Source: an uncultured Methanomicrobiales archaeon (lineage in GTDB: Archaea > Thermoplasmatota > Thermoplasmata > Methanomassiliicoccales > Methanomethylophilaceae). From it: a DNA stretch of 64,000 nt. The notes beneath the pieces were generated by a model, which saw only the letters and a list, made by a program, of their open reading frames with translations, was not told the origin of the DNA and searched no databases. Below are positions 24,216-32,971 of the stretch, piece after piece. Positions within the stretch are counted from its first letter, which is position 1; the number at the start of each line of letters is the position of its first letter. The translations under genes and the position numbers were made by a program. The stretch covers positions 6,534 to 70,533 of the forward strand of contig CALAVG010000232.1 in the NCBI GenBank assembly GCA_937892275.1, read 5' to 3'.

Positions 24216-25220
24216 ATGGCACACGTCGCAACTTGGAAGAAGGACCTGGTGAGTGAGCTGGTACAGGATATGCGCGAGGCTCCCGTCGTCGCAGTCGTCG
24301 ACATGGAGAACATCCCCGGACAGCAGATCCAGTCCATGAGGGCAGGACTCAGGGCCCACGCCAAACTCAAGATGACCAAGAACAAACTCATGCTCTTGGC
24401 CCTCGATGAGGTTGCCGCGGACAAACCCGGAATCGAAGCACTCAAGGACGCAATCGATGGACAGTGTGCGATCGTCACAACTGACATGGATCCCTTCAAA
24501 CTGTTCGCACAGTTGAAGAAGACAATGTCTCCCGCTCCCGCTAAACCGGGACAGATCGCACCCTTCGACATCGTTGTACCTAAGGGACCGACACCCTTCG
24601 GACCCGGACCAATCATCGGTGAACTTCAGAAGATAGGCCTCCCCGCAGCTATCGAGGGAGGAAAGATAGGAATCAAGAAGGACACGACGCTCGTGAAGGA
24701 GGGTGAGCCCATCCCCGCGAACGTAGCAGCAATGCTGCCCAAGCTCGAGATCCTTCCGATGATCGTGGGACTGGACCTCAGGGCCGCCTACGAGGACGGA
24801 ACGGTCTACCACAAGGACGTCTTGGACATTCCCGAAGATTACTACGCTAACATGTTCGCTACGGCAGCACACAACGCCCTGGCACTCGGTGTGGAGATCG
24901 CGTACCCCGCAAAGGAGACGCTCCCGCTGTTGATTGCAAAGGCGTACAGAGAGACTGTTGCAGTCTCTGTTGAAGCCGCGATACCCAACGAAGGAAGTAT
25001 CAAGACACTCGTCGCAAAGGCAGACGCACAGATGTTATCCGTTGCATCCGCAGCAGGATACCAGAGCGATTCTGTCTCCGCTAGGGCAGGAGCAGTAGCC
25101 GCCGCAGCACCCGTTGCAGCAGCCGCAGCAGCGCCCGCAGCCGAGAGTGTGAAAGAGGATGAGCCCGAGGAAGTAAGCGAGGAGGATGCAGCAGCAGGCC
25201 TCTCGGCACTCTTCGGATGA
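24216..25220 (+). CDS. rplP0: 50S ribosomal protein P0 (L10)
   Basis: 334 residues: an N-terminal L10 rRNA-binding domain, a middle insertion typical of archaeal/eukaryal P0, and C-terminal helices that hold P1 dimers. It ends with an Ala-rich hinge and the acidic tail ([15 protein letters not shown]) that is shared with P1 and recruits elongation factors. Confidence 0.96.
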   Translation: MAHVATWKKDLVSELVQDMREAPVVAVVDMENIPGQQIQSMRAGLRAHAKLKMTKNKLMLLALDEVAADKPGIEALKDAIDGQCAIVTTDMDPFKLFAQLKKTMSPAPAKPGQIAPFDIVVPKGPTPFGPGPIIGELQKIGLPAAIEGGKIGIKKDTTLVKEGEPIPANVAAMLPKLEILPMIVGLDLRAAYEDGTVYHKDVLDIPEDYYANMFATAAHNALALGVEIAYPAKETLPLLIAKAYRETVAVSVEAAIPNEGSIKTLVAKADAQMLSVASAAGYQSDSVSARAGAVAAAAPVAAAAAAPAAESVKEDEPEEVSEEDAAAGLSALFG

Positions 25221-25240
25221 AATTAAAGGAGTTGAATTAA

Positions 25241-25552
25241 ATGGAGTATATCTACAGCGCAATGGTGCTCTACTCTGCTGGCAAAGACATCACCGAGGAC
25301 GCAGTCAAGGCAGTTCTCACAGCCGCCGGAGTCGACGCTGACGCAGCAAAGATCAAAGCATTGGTTGCATCTCTCGAGGGAGTCAACATCGCAGATGCTA
25401 TCGCGAACGCCGCAGTCGCAGCGCCCGCAGCAGCACCCGCAGCTGGAGCCGCCCCCGCAGCCGCAGACGCACCCGCAAAGGCCGAGGAACCCGAGGTCGA
25501 GCAGGTCAGCGAAGAGGATGCAGCAGCAGGTCTCTCTGCACTCTTCGGATGA
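25241..25552 (+). CDS. rpl12: 50S ribosomal protein P1 (archaeal L12)
   Basis: 103 residues: an N-terminal dimerisation domain ([22 protein letters not shown]), an Ala/Pro hinge and the acidic [15 protein letters not shown] tail identical to that of P0. It forms the factor-recruiting stalk. It is the last gene of the operon, followed by a T-tailed hairpin. Confidence 0.96.
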   Translation: MEYIYSAMVLYSAGKDITEDAVKAVLTAAGVDADAAKIKALVASLEGVNIADAIANAAVAAPAAAPAAGAAPAAADAPAKAEEPEVEQVSEEDAAAGLSALFG

Positions 25553-25588
25553 ACGTTAGTTGATCTTTAGAGTCAATACAAACCACTT

Positions 25589-25611
25589 ACCACAACCTTT
25601 GTGGTCTTTTT
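25589..25611 (+). terminator. terminator of the L1-P0-P1 operon
   Basis: ACCACAA-CCT-TTGTGGT stem with a following TTTTT, 36 bases after rpl12. Confidence 0.6.
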
Positions 25612-25665
25612 CTCATCATTAATTTCCACCGTTCCTTTTATCAAACGTAGCTCATATGGTGCACC

Positions 25666-26478
25666 ATGGAAGAGGATGTCGCGGTCATCGTATGCGGAGG
25701 TGCAGCAAAGAATGCCTTCGACATCATAGACTCCAAGGACAGGAATCCTTGGGATCAGTACGAGGAGGCCAAGAACGAGTTCGGCCATCATTTCGACGTC
25801 CTCTCCGATAAGTTCTCCACGATCCCCAAGGACGACATCAAAGAGATAGAGTACGCCCTCGAGGGCAAGCGTATCGTCGTACCTTTCCTGATCCTCGGAG
25901 GCGAGATGGGGACCGGTATAATCAGGGACGTCATCAGATGTGCCAGGAATAAGAATTGCAACGTGGTCTCCGTGTTCGGTATCCCCATGGGATTCGAGGC
26001 GGAGCGCCGCGAGAGGGCGTTCAAGAACCTCTCCGAGGTAGTCGCCCTGTCGGACTGCAGTCTCGTTGTCGATATGCAGAAACTGATGGATGTCAACATG
26101 GAACTGAACAAGGACAAGCTGTGGACGACGTTCCTCAAGATGAGCGACCGTATGATCAGGAGTTCCATCAGATCCATCGTCGAGTTCATGCAGGGACCTT
26201 TCTTCTCGGTATTCACCGACAGGATGTACGCATTCGTTCCTTCCACCGATGTGCTTCCGGTGAATGCGGTCATAAGATCGTGGGACCATCTGATGTTCGA
26301 TATAGAACGTGCAACGGACAGATCGGTGATCATGCTGGGATCCAACGTGAGGTCATCCGAGATAGACGAAATCAAGAACAGAGTAGCTATGCTCTGCGGT
26401 ACGATCCCGGAGATAGTTATCCGCAGCGATTCCGACGATTCCAAAGTGATAATCTTCAGAGCTGTCAGATCATTCTGA
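25666..26478 (+). CDS. divergent FtsZ-like (tubulin superfamily) protein
   Basis: 270 residues. A nucleotide-loop start like FtsZ T1 (VIVCGGAAKNAFDII) is followed by FLILGGEMGTGIIRDV in the place of the T4 tubulin signature (GGGTGTG is the norm). Then comes VVSVFGIPMGFEAERRERAFKNL, matching the FtsZ strand with PFxFEGxxR. The T7 catalytic segment NxDxxD is not recognisable (SVFTDRMYAFV), and the long C-terminal linker is missing. It may bind nucleotide but probably does not hydrolyse it as FtsZ does. It is monocistronic, and its end overlaps the convergent methyltransferase gene by 9 bp. Confidence 0.75.
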   Translation: MEEDVAVIVCGGAAKNAFDIIDSKDRNPWDQYEEAKNEFGHHFDVLSDKFSTIPKDDIKEIEYALEGKRIVVPFLILGGEMGTGIIRDVIRCARNKNCNVVSVFGIPMGFEAERRERAFKNLSEVVALSDCSLVVDMQKLMDVNMELNKDKLWTTFLKMSDRMIRSSIRSIVEFMQGPFFSVFTDRMYAFVPSTDVLPVNAVIRSWDHLMFDIERATDRSVIMLGSNVRSSEIDEIKNRVAMLCGTIPEIVIRSDSDDSKVIIFRAVRSF

Positions 26479-27201
26479 CTTGTCCTTCTTCCACGGTTTT
26501 CCGTACTTCAGATACTTGGATGCATCCCCAAAGACACCCATTATCGTGTTGTACTCGTATTTCGTGGGTATCGCACGGCCCATCATTCTTCTGAACATGA
26601 CAGCCGTGTTGGGACGCCTCTCCTTGGGATAATCGATGGCATCCAGAAGATCCCCGAAGTACGCGAACATCAGCTCCTTCTCCCTCTTATCCGCAGGCTC
26701 AGGCCTCCTGGGCTCGGTGTGCATGGCGGTGAAGAACTCGTAGAGCACAGTGTGCGTCGCATGAGAGAGGTTCAGGATAGGGTATTCTTCGCTGGCCGGG
26801 ATGGTGATGAGGACATCGCAGTAGTTCAGCTCCTCCTGCAGAAGTCCGATATCCTCCCTTCCGAAGACCACGGCGATCTTCTCCGTGTATCCTCTGCAGT
26901 GCTCCGCGAACTCCCTCACGGGCATGGGGACACGTGTGTAGTTGCTGTCGCCCTTGGTGACGACACCGCTGGTACCGACAACGAGGAAACAGTCCTGGGT
27001 GGCCTCCTCCAGTGTGGTGCACATGACCGCTGAATCGAGGATATCCGCTCCGTGCTTGGATCTGCGATATGCATCGTCCCCCAGTTCACAGGGGTTCACT
27101 AGATAGAGCTCCTTCATGTCGAAGTTGGCCATCGATCTTGCTATCGCTCCGACGTTCCCTTCGTACTTGGGACCGACTATCACCACACGGATTTCGGGCA
27201 T
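26470..27201 (-). CDS. SpoU-family RNA methyltransferase (TrmJ-like)
   Basis: About 243 residues from ATG 27201 (upstream in-frame starts at 27207 and 27219 exist). The knot motifs of the TrmH/SpoU class are clear: VGPKYEGNVGAIARSMANF, VVFGREDIGL and LNLSHA near the end of the domain. This suits 2'-O-methylation of C/U32 in tRNA as by archaeal TrmJ. A C-terminal extension of about 80 residues is typical of TrmJ. Confidence 0.85.
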   Translation of the reverse strand: MPEIRVVIVGPKYEGNVGAIARSMANFDMKELYLVNPCELGDDAYRRSKHGADILDSAVMCTTLEEATQDCFLVVGTSGVVTKGDSNYTRVPMPVREFAEHCRGYTEKIAVVFGREDIGLLQEELNYCDVLITIPASEEYPILNLSHATHTVLYEFFTAMHTEPRRPEPADKREKELMFAYFGDLLDAIDYPKERRPNTAVMFRRMMGRAIPTKYEYNTIMGVFGDASKYLKYGKPWKKDKSE

Positions 27202-27323
27202 GACCATGGAGAGGAGCATCGGTTACATAACATGTTCGACATCCTTCCCAAAAGGGCCGTCTAGGATGCACTTATCTATCTGGTACCGTTATGGATGGGG
27301 CAGTACACTACGGGGACAATCCA

Positions 27324-28082
27324 ATGGAAATACCGAAGGACCATCCAAGATACAAATCGTTGATGACAAGGGAACGTCTGGCTCATATGGTGGAAGAGGG
27401 TCTCGTGACCCCTACCGGCCTCATATCTCACGGAAGGGGAGAGGCCTACGACTACCTCATGGGCGAGAAGAGCATCCCTCCCGCGTTGGAGGCCGAGAAG
27501 GTCGCCGCTGCCTATCTCCTCAGGGCAAAGAACCCTGTCGTATGCGTCAACGGCAATGCCGCCGCTCTCGATCCGGAGAACCTCATTGCTTTGGCGAAGG
27601 CCGTTCCGGCCAAGATGGAGGTCAACCTGTTCCACAGGACCCCCGAGAGGATGGAAGGATTGATCTCATATCTGGAATCCAAGGGTGCAGAACACGTTCT
27701 GGGACGCGAACCGGACTGCAGGATCCAAGGACTGAACCATGACCGTGCCCTCTGCACCAAGGAAGGCATCTTCGACAGCGATGTCATTGTCGTTCCGATA
27801 GAGGACGGGGACCGTGCCGAGGCATTGGTCTCCATGGGCAAGGTTGTCATCTCCATCGACCTCAACCCGTTATCCCGTACGTCATGTAAGGCCACCGTAC
27901 CGATCTCGGACGAGATGACCCGTGCATTGGAGAACATAATCCGTTTCATCGGGGAACTCAGGGGACACGATGAGATAATCCTTAAAGTGATTGAGCAATA
28001 CAATAGCTCAGAGAACCGTCGCGAGACCGTCAAGTGCATCTGTGAATCACTGATGTCCGGTTTCGAATCGGGAGATGATTGA
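27324..28082 (+). CDS. 4-phosphopantoate--beta-alanine ligase (archaeal phosphopantothenate synthetase)
   Basis: 252 residues from ATG 27324, which begins MEIPKDHPRYKSLMTRERL, the family N-terminus; the longer frame to 27291 is unlikely. Conserved blocks include the GLISHGRGEAYDYLMGE segment and the VCVNGNAAAL strand. It joins 4-phosphopantoate and beta-alanine with ATP, the archaeal route to coenzyme A. Its stop abuts ahcY at 28083, opening a five-gene run with very short or overlapping junctions. Confidence 0.9.
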   Translation: MEIPKDHPRYKSLMTRERLAHMVEEGLVTPTGLISHGRGEAYDYLMGEKSIPPALEAEKVAAAYLLRAKNPVVCVNGNAAALDPENLIALAKAVPAKMEVNLFHRTPERMEGLISYLESKGAEHVLGREPDCRIQGLNHDRALCTKEGIFDSDVIVVPIEDGDRAEALVSMGKVVISIDLNPLSRTSCKATVPISDEMTRALENIIRFIGELRGHDEIILKVIEQYNSSENRRETVKCICESLMSGFESGDD

Positions 28083-29321
28083 ATGGAAGACCTTCTCAAA
28101 CAGGGATCCCTGAAGCTGCACTGGGTGGAGACCCACATGCCCGTGCTCCAAGAGATCAGAAAGAAATTCATCAAGGAACAGCCCCTCGCGGGTTTCAAGA
28201 TCGGAATGGCCCTCCACACGGAGGCGAAGACAGGTATGCTGGCTATCACACTCGCCGATGCCGGAGCGAACATCCGTCTCGCAAGTTGCAACCCTCTTTC
28301 CACCGACGATTCCGTCGCACATGCGTTGCGTGACGAGTACGGATTGGATGTCTACGCGAAGAAGTGGGAGACGCAGGACGAGTATTATGCGAACCTGAAC
28401 ACGGTGCTCAACATGAACCCGGACCTCATCATCGATGACGGTGCGGACCTCATCACCATGGCACACACAACCCGCAGGGAGGTGTTGCCCAACATCAAAG
28501 CAGCCAACGAGGAGACAACCACCGGTGTCACACGCCTCAAGGCGATGGCAGCCGACGGAACGCTCAGCTTCCCTGTATTGGATGTCAACGACGCCAAGAT
28601 GAAATTCCTGTTCGACAACAGATACGGAACGGGACAGTCTGCCTTCGACGGATGGATGAACTCCACCAACCTGCTCGTTGCCGGTAAGACGGTCGTCGTC
28701 GCCGGATACGGCTGGTGCGGTAAGGGTATCGCCATGAGGGCCAAGGGATTCGGAGCATGCGTCATTGTCACAGAAGTAGATCCCGTCAAGGCCATCGAGG
28801 CAAAGATGGACGGATTCCAGGTCATGAGGATGATCGACGCCGTCAAGGTCGCCGACATGGTGTTCACAGTCACCGGATGCAAGGACATCCTCACCCTTGA
28901 GCACTTCCAGGTCATGAAGGACGGATGTGTCGTCGGTAACGTTGGTCACTTCGACAACGAGATCAACAAGGAGCATCTGTATGCGCTCTCAGAGTCACGC
29001 ACCCGTGTCCGCGAGTTCATCGACGAGTACAAGATGAAGGACGGACGTCGCATCTACCTGATCGGAGAGGGACGTCTCATGAACCTCGCAGCAGGACAGG
29101 GACACCCCGCAGAGATCATGGATATGAGCTTCGCTACCCAGGCGCTCGGTATCGAGTACATGAGCAAGAACTACAAGGACATGAGTCCCCAGGTCTACAG
29201 GGTCCCTGAGGAAATAGATTCCAGGATCGCATGCATCAAGCTGGAATCGATGGGCGTTCTCATCGACAAACTCAGCGACGACCAGATAAGATACACCACG
29301 GGATGGAAGGAAGGCACATGA
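28083..29321 (+). CDS. ahcY: adenosylhomocysteinase (SAH/SIH hydrolase)
   Basis: 412 residues. The N-terminal substrate domain contains ALHTEAKTGMLAITLADAGAN, and the NAD domain contains GYGWCGKGIAMRAKGFG. Near the C-terminus is the AAGQGHPAEIMDMSFATQAL block. It splits S-adenosylhomocysteine (in methanogens often the inosyl form) to homocysteine and a nucleoside, removing the product of methyltransferases. ATGA overlap with the following PfkB kinase suggests that the nucleoside is salvaged at once. Confidence 0.93.
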   Translation: MEDLLKQGSLKLHWVETHMPVLQEIRKKFIKEQPLAGFKIGMALHTEAKTGMLAITLADAGANIRLASCNPLSTDDSVAHALRDEYGLDVYAKKWETQDEYYANLNTVLNMNPDLIIDDGADLITMAHTTRREVLPNIKAANEETTTGVTRLKAMAADGTLSFPVLDVNDAKMKFLFDNRYGTGQSAFDGWMNSTNLLVAGKTVVVAGYGWCGKGIAMRAKGFGACVIVTEVDPVKAIEAKMDGFQVMRMIDAVKVADMVFTVTGCKDILTLEHFQVMKDGCVVGNVGHFDNEINKEHLYALSESRTRVREFIDEYKMKDGRRIYLIGEGRLMNLAAGQGHPAEIMDMSFATQALGIEYMSKNYKDMSPQVYRVPEEIDSRIACIKLESMGVLIDKLSDDQIRYTTGWKEGT

Positions 29322-30238
29322 GCCAGCCTTTCCTGTCCGTCTATGGTCACGTCACCGTCGATCAGATCCTCACAGTCAGGAAGTTCCCCGCGGACAACAC
29401 CACCGAGGACATCGTCACCAAGATGACGACCCTCGGAGGTACCGGTACCAACATCGCCGTGGCTGCGGCGAAGCTGGGATGCCCCACGGCGCTTTGCGCC
29501 TTCGTAGGCAACGACTTCCCGGGAATGTACGAGAGGCAGATCGAGGAGTCCGGTCTGATACTGGACGAGTTCCTTCATGTCGACAAGTTCGAGACATCGG
29601 GAGCTGTCGTGGTCAACGATCCCAACATGGTCCAGAAGGTGGTGTTCTACCAGGGACCTCAGGGTTTCGCGGACGAGACAGGGATAAGGCTCACATCCAA
29701 CGCGAAGAAATCTAAATTCACTCACTTCTGCACGGGTCAGCCGTCCTATTACATTAGCATCATGGACGACATCGCATCTAACACCAAGATCGCCATAGAC
29801 CCGGCACAGGAATCCCACAGGATCTGGAACGGGCAGAACTTCCCTGAGGCCCTGAAGAGGTCCGACGCCCTGTTCTGCAACAACTTCGAGGCGGAGTCGC
29901 TGAGGAAGTACATCGGAGCGGACGACATCATGGATGCACCGGTCGATATGGTCGTCTGCACCCACGGGGCCGAGGGCAGCAAGGCGAAGGTCGGAGGGGA
30001 GATCATCTCTATCCCCACGGTCAAGGCCGACAGGATAGCCGATCCCACCGGATGCGGGGACACGTACAGGGCAGGATTCTATACGGCACTGTACAATGGA
30101 TACGATGTGCCAGAAGCTCTCACTATAGCTTCCGCCGTCGCATCGTTCGTCATCGAGGAGACGGGCGCTTTGACTCATATCCCCACATGGGATGCGGTGA
30201 TGGAGAGGGCGGAACCCTATCTCAGAGAGATCGCATGA
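29318..30238 (+). CDS. PfkB-family nucleoside kinase
   Basis: 306 residues from ATG 29318 (ATGA overlap with ahcY). N-terminal GGTGTNIAVAAAKLG and C-terminal DPTGCGDTYRAGF (GxGD catalytic base) define the ribokinase/PfkB fold. Archaeal members such as the Methanocaldococcus nucleoside kinase phosphorylate inosine, guanosine and cytidine. Because this gene is translationally coupled to ahcY, phosphorylating the released adenosine or inosine is the most likely role (inference). Sugar kinase activity cannot be excluded. Confidence 0.85.
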   Translation: MSQPFLSVYGHVTVDQILTVRKFPADNTTEDIVTKMTTLGGTGTNIAVAAAKLGCPTALCAFVGNDFPGMYERQIEESGLILDEFLHVDKFETSGAVVVNDPNMVQKVVFYQGPQGFADETGIRLTSNAKKSKFTHFCTGQPSYYISIMDDIASNTKIAIDPAQESHRIWNGQNFPEALKRSDALFCNNFEAESLRKYIGADDIMDAPVDMVVCTHGAEGSKAKVGGEIISIPTVKADRIADPTGCGDTYRAGFYTALYNGYDVPEALTIASAVASFVIEETGALTHIPTWDAVMERAEPYLREIA

Positions 30239-30768
30239 CCCTTTATGCCCTCACCGGCACCCCCGGTACGGGGAAGACCTCACTTTCCAAGGAGCTCCGC
30301 AGCAGGGGTTACAACGTCATCGATGGCAAGGAGCACATCAAAGCCAACGGACTGCTGGGGGAACTCGATGTTGAGAGGGACACCCACGAGGTGGACCTGG
30401 ATCTCCTGAACGATTCCCTTCAAACATATCGCGACAGTCCCGATCTGTATCTCATCGACAGCCACCTGTCCCATTTCATGGACTGCAGCGGGATAATCGT
30501 CCTCAGATGCCATCCCGATATACTCGTCGAAAGGCTCAGGGCACGCGGATACGGCGAGAACAAGGTATGCGAGAACGTCCAATCCGAGGTGTTGGATGTG
30601 ATCCTCTGCGAGGCGACCGAATCGGACATCCCTGTCTGGGAGGTCGACTGTTCCCACGATGACATTTTTGTTTCAGCTGATTCCATAGAAGAAATACTAA
30701 AAGGGAAGTCCGACGATTACGTACCTGGAAAGACCGATTGGTCGCAGGAGATGGACAAATGGTTCTAG
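30235..30768 (+). CDS. AK6/Fap7-type adenylate kinase
   Basis: 177 residues from ATG 30235 (ATGA overlap with the kinase upstream). P-loop GTPGTGKTS at 8-16; short NMP and LID regions with RLRARGYGENKVCENVQSE are typical of the archaeal adenylate kinase-like ATPase Fap7. That protein acts in 18S/16S rRNA maturation with uS11 and has adenylate kinase activity. The C-terminal 30 residues (YVPGKTDWSQEMDKWF) are family-typical. Confidence 0.85.
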   Translation: MTLYALTGTPGTGKTSLSKELRSRGYNVIDGKEHIKANGLLGELDVERDTHEVDLDLLNDSLQTYRDSPDLYLIDSHLSHFMDCSGIIVLRCHPDILVERLRARGYGENKVCENVQSEVLDVILCEATESDIPVWEVDCSHDDIFVSADSIEEILKGKSDDYVPGKTDWSQEMDKWF

Positions 30769-31433
30769 ACGGGCAGAGAGCGAGGGTCGACTTCCTATTG
30801 GCCCCCGTTGCAAGGAAATTTATCAACGTCAACCCGAACATCGTGTCGTGGATCGGACTCATCATCGCTGTACTGAGCGGTGTCGTGTTCTACCTCAGCG
30901 GAGATGCGGACAGGGAATGGCTCCTGCTCGTTGGTGCGGCCCTCGTGATAGTCTCCGGGTACTTCGATGCCCTTGACGGTAAGATCGCGAAGCTCGGCAA
31001 CAAATGCAGTGCGAAAGGGGACTATCTCGATCACGTCTTCGACAGATATGCGGATATCTTCATGATCGGAGGTGTGGCGTGCTGCGGATACTGGTGCAAC
31101 CCCTATCTCGGAATGGTCGCTCTCGTAGGAGTATTGCTGACCTCATACATGGGTACCCAGGCTCAGGCCATAGGTGCTCCCCGTCTGTATGCGGGATTCC
31201 TCGGACGTGCGGACAGGGTCGTTCTCTCGACGCTGTTCCCCATAATCCAAGTGGTCGCTTCAGCATTAGGATTCGGATGGTTCGACATCGAGATCGGATC
31301 CTGGGCATTCACCATCAATTGGCTCGAGATCATGATCCTCTGGTTCGCGATCGTCGGAAACCTCACCGCCATCCAGAGAGCGATAATCACCTGGAAGAAT
31401 CTCGAGAAGATGGAACAGGAGAAGAAGGAATGA
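30759..31433 (+). CDS. CDP-alcohol phosphatidyltransferase, probably archaetidylinositol phosphate synthase
   Basis: 224 residues from ATG 30759, overlapping the previous gene by 10 bp. The CDP-OH-P catalytic motif is complete: DALDGKIAK followed by GDYLDHVFDRYAD (pattern DxxDGxxA..GxxxDxxxD), with about six membrane helices. In archaea this class makes archaetidylinositol phosphate from CDP-archaeol and inositol-1-phosphate. Polar-head specificity cannot be fixed without comparison. Confidence 0.85.
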   Translation: MVLDGQRARVDFLLAPVARKFINVNPNIVSWIGLIIAVLSGVVFYLSGDADREWLLLVGAALVIVSGYFDALDGKIAKLGNKCSAKGDYLDHVFDRYADIFMIGGVACCGYWCNPYLGMVALVGVLLTSYMGTQAQAIGAPRLYAGFLGRADRVVLSTLFPIIQVVASALGFGWFDIEIGSWAFTINWLEIMILWFAIVGNLTAIQRAIITWKNLEKMEQEKKE

Positions 31434-32498
31434 TCACTGGGGGTCTGCCGGACTCCCCGGTGGCCTCTGGGCATCCTTATCTTTGTCCTTCACTTTGGTT
31501 CTGTAATATTTGAGCGGGTGGGTCATCCATTCCTGCTCGCACAGTTTGTCGGGATTGTAGCAGAGACCGTTGGTCTTCATGGTCTTGCATTCCGGAGGCG
31601 AATAACCGTCCCCCCCGCTCAGTTCTCCCATGATGTGCTTGATCTGATATTCCGACTTGGATTCATCGAAATCCGGGGATTCGGCGAACACCTTGATGAT
31701 GTCCTCATAGCTGAGTCCCAACGCCTTCAGGAATGTCACCACGGCAAATCTGGCACTGTGCGGAAGGTTCAGTCCGTTCCTAGACATCTCCAAGATGTGG
31801 ACAAGGCAGGGAGGGAGGTATTCGGGCTTCATTCCCTCTCCGTTCGTGGGGCTCATCTTCATCTTCGTATCCGCCAAGGCCATGGTCACCGCTGTGATGT
31901 CCCCCGCCAGGTATCCCTTGTACTCCTCAGGTGTCATCAGAGGCAGTTCGGACTCGATCTTGTCCTGTAGCGCATTCTGCATGAGACGGCTGAACTTGTC
32001 CTGCGGGAGATAGACCACTCCGTGATGGATGTCGCTGTTGATCAGCTTCCATTCCACGCTGTTCAGCCTGCTAGCGAGTCTGAGGAAATCGGGGAAGTTC
32101 ATGTGTATGGTACCGTCGCGTGCTACGGCTGATGATACTCCAAGCTCCTCGGACACCATGAGAACGGTCTCCCTGTCCTCCTTGTTCAGGAGTCCGTTCA
32201 TCCTGACTGCTTCCGCCAGGGCGTACCTTTTGGTGAGGAAACGGTCCCCGATCTGAGATACGAGCATTCTTGCATAAGGGTAGGACATGACCTCGATGAG
32301 CCTGTCATAATCGGTCATGAGCTCCACATAGGACACCTCGTAGTTCTCCAATGCCTGGAGCACTCTCTCCCTGCCCCTGACGCGTGCGGGAGCGTAGGAT
32401 TCTGACGTGAGCAGGGATTCCAGGTCCGCAGAGTTCTTCTCCGCGAACTCGGCCGATTCCTTCAAGAAAGGATATCTTGCAGCACGTTTGGTGTCCAT
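31434..32498 (-). CDS. priL: DNA primase large subunit PriL
   Basis: About 354 residues from the ATG at 32498 (MDTKRAARYPFL, the usual PriL start); an upstream in-frame start at 32549 is less likely. The C-terminal iron-sulfur domain has the expected four Cys: one in PPCLVHIL, one in PPECKTMK and two in GLCYNPDKLCEQEW. It partners with PriS (45106-46335) to make primers. The basic tail after the last Cys is short and Pro-rich. Confidence 0.92.
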   Translation of the reverse strand: MDTKRAARYPFLKESAEFAEKNSADLESLLTSESYAPARVRGRERVLQALENYEVSYVELMTDYDRLIEVMSYPYARMLVSQIGDRFLTKRYALAEAVRMNGLLNKEDRETVLMVSEELGVSSAVARDGTIHMNFPDFLRLASRLNSVEWKLINSDIHHGVVYLPQDKFSRLMQNALQDKIESELPLMTPEEYKGYLAGDITAVTMALADTKMKMSPTNGEGMKPEYLPPCLVHILEMSRNGLNLPHSARFAVVTFLKALGLSYEDIIKVFAESPDFDESKSEYQIKHIMGELSGGDGYSPPECKTMKTNGLCYNPDKLCEQEWMTHPLKYYRTKVKDKDKDAQRPPGSPADPQ

Positions 32499-32621
32499 AT
32501 TCGAATGACGAACGTACTGATAGATAACACTTGAGTTGCGTCGCAACAATATCCGTCGCAGTCGTTGTAATCGATGAGGAAAAGCAGGCAGGGCGGTCGA
32601 CCCTACCTTTGTATGATAGTT

Positions 32622-32960
32622 TCACTCCTGTTTCTCGGGAGGTTCTGGTCTGATCCTGATGAATCTCTCGACCGGAGTTACCATGAGACGTCCGTCCCCG
32701 GGTCTTCCCGTTTGTGCAGCCTTGACTATGGCATCTATCGCAGGATCCACTTGTGAATCATCCTCGACCACGATCTCGATCTTGGTCTTCTCAAGCTCGT
32801 CTATGGTGATCTCCCCTGCCCTTGTGGTGAACTTCACCCCACCCTGTCTTCCTCTGCCGTAGACATGGGTTATCGTCATACCGTTGATACCGAGATCCTT
32901 GAGAGCATCCTTCACTGCCTGGCACTTCTCCGGACGTATCACTGCTGTGATTAGTTTCAT
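32622..32960 (-). CDS. glnK: nitrogen regulatory protein P-II (GlnK)
   Basis: 112 residues from ATG 32960 (MKLITAVIRPEK). The T-loop (about 37-55, GRGRQGGVKFTTRAGE) lacks Tyr51, so there is no uridylylation as in enteric bacteria; control would be by 2-oxoglutarate and ATP/ADP binding. The C-terminal RTGRPGDGRLMV block is conserved. It lies directly downstream of the ammonium channel gene (stop-to-start spacing 11 bp), which it should plug when nitrogen is ample. Confidence 0.93.
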   Translation of the reverse strand: MKLITAVIRPEKCQAVKDALKDLGINGMTITHVYGRGRQGGVKFTTRAGEITIDELEKTKIEIVVEDDSQVDPAIDAIVKAAQTGRPGDGRLMVTPVERFIRIRPEPPEKQE

Positions 32961-32971
32961 TCCTCTCACCT

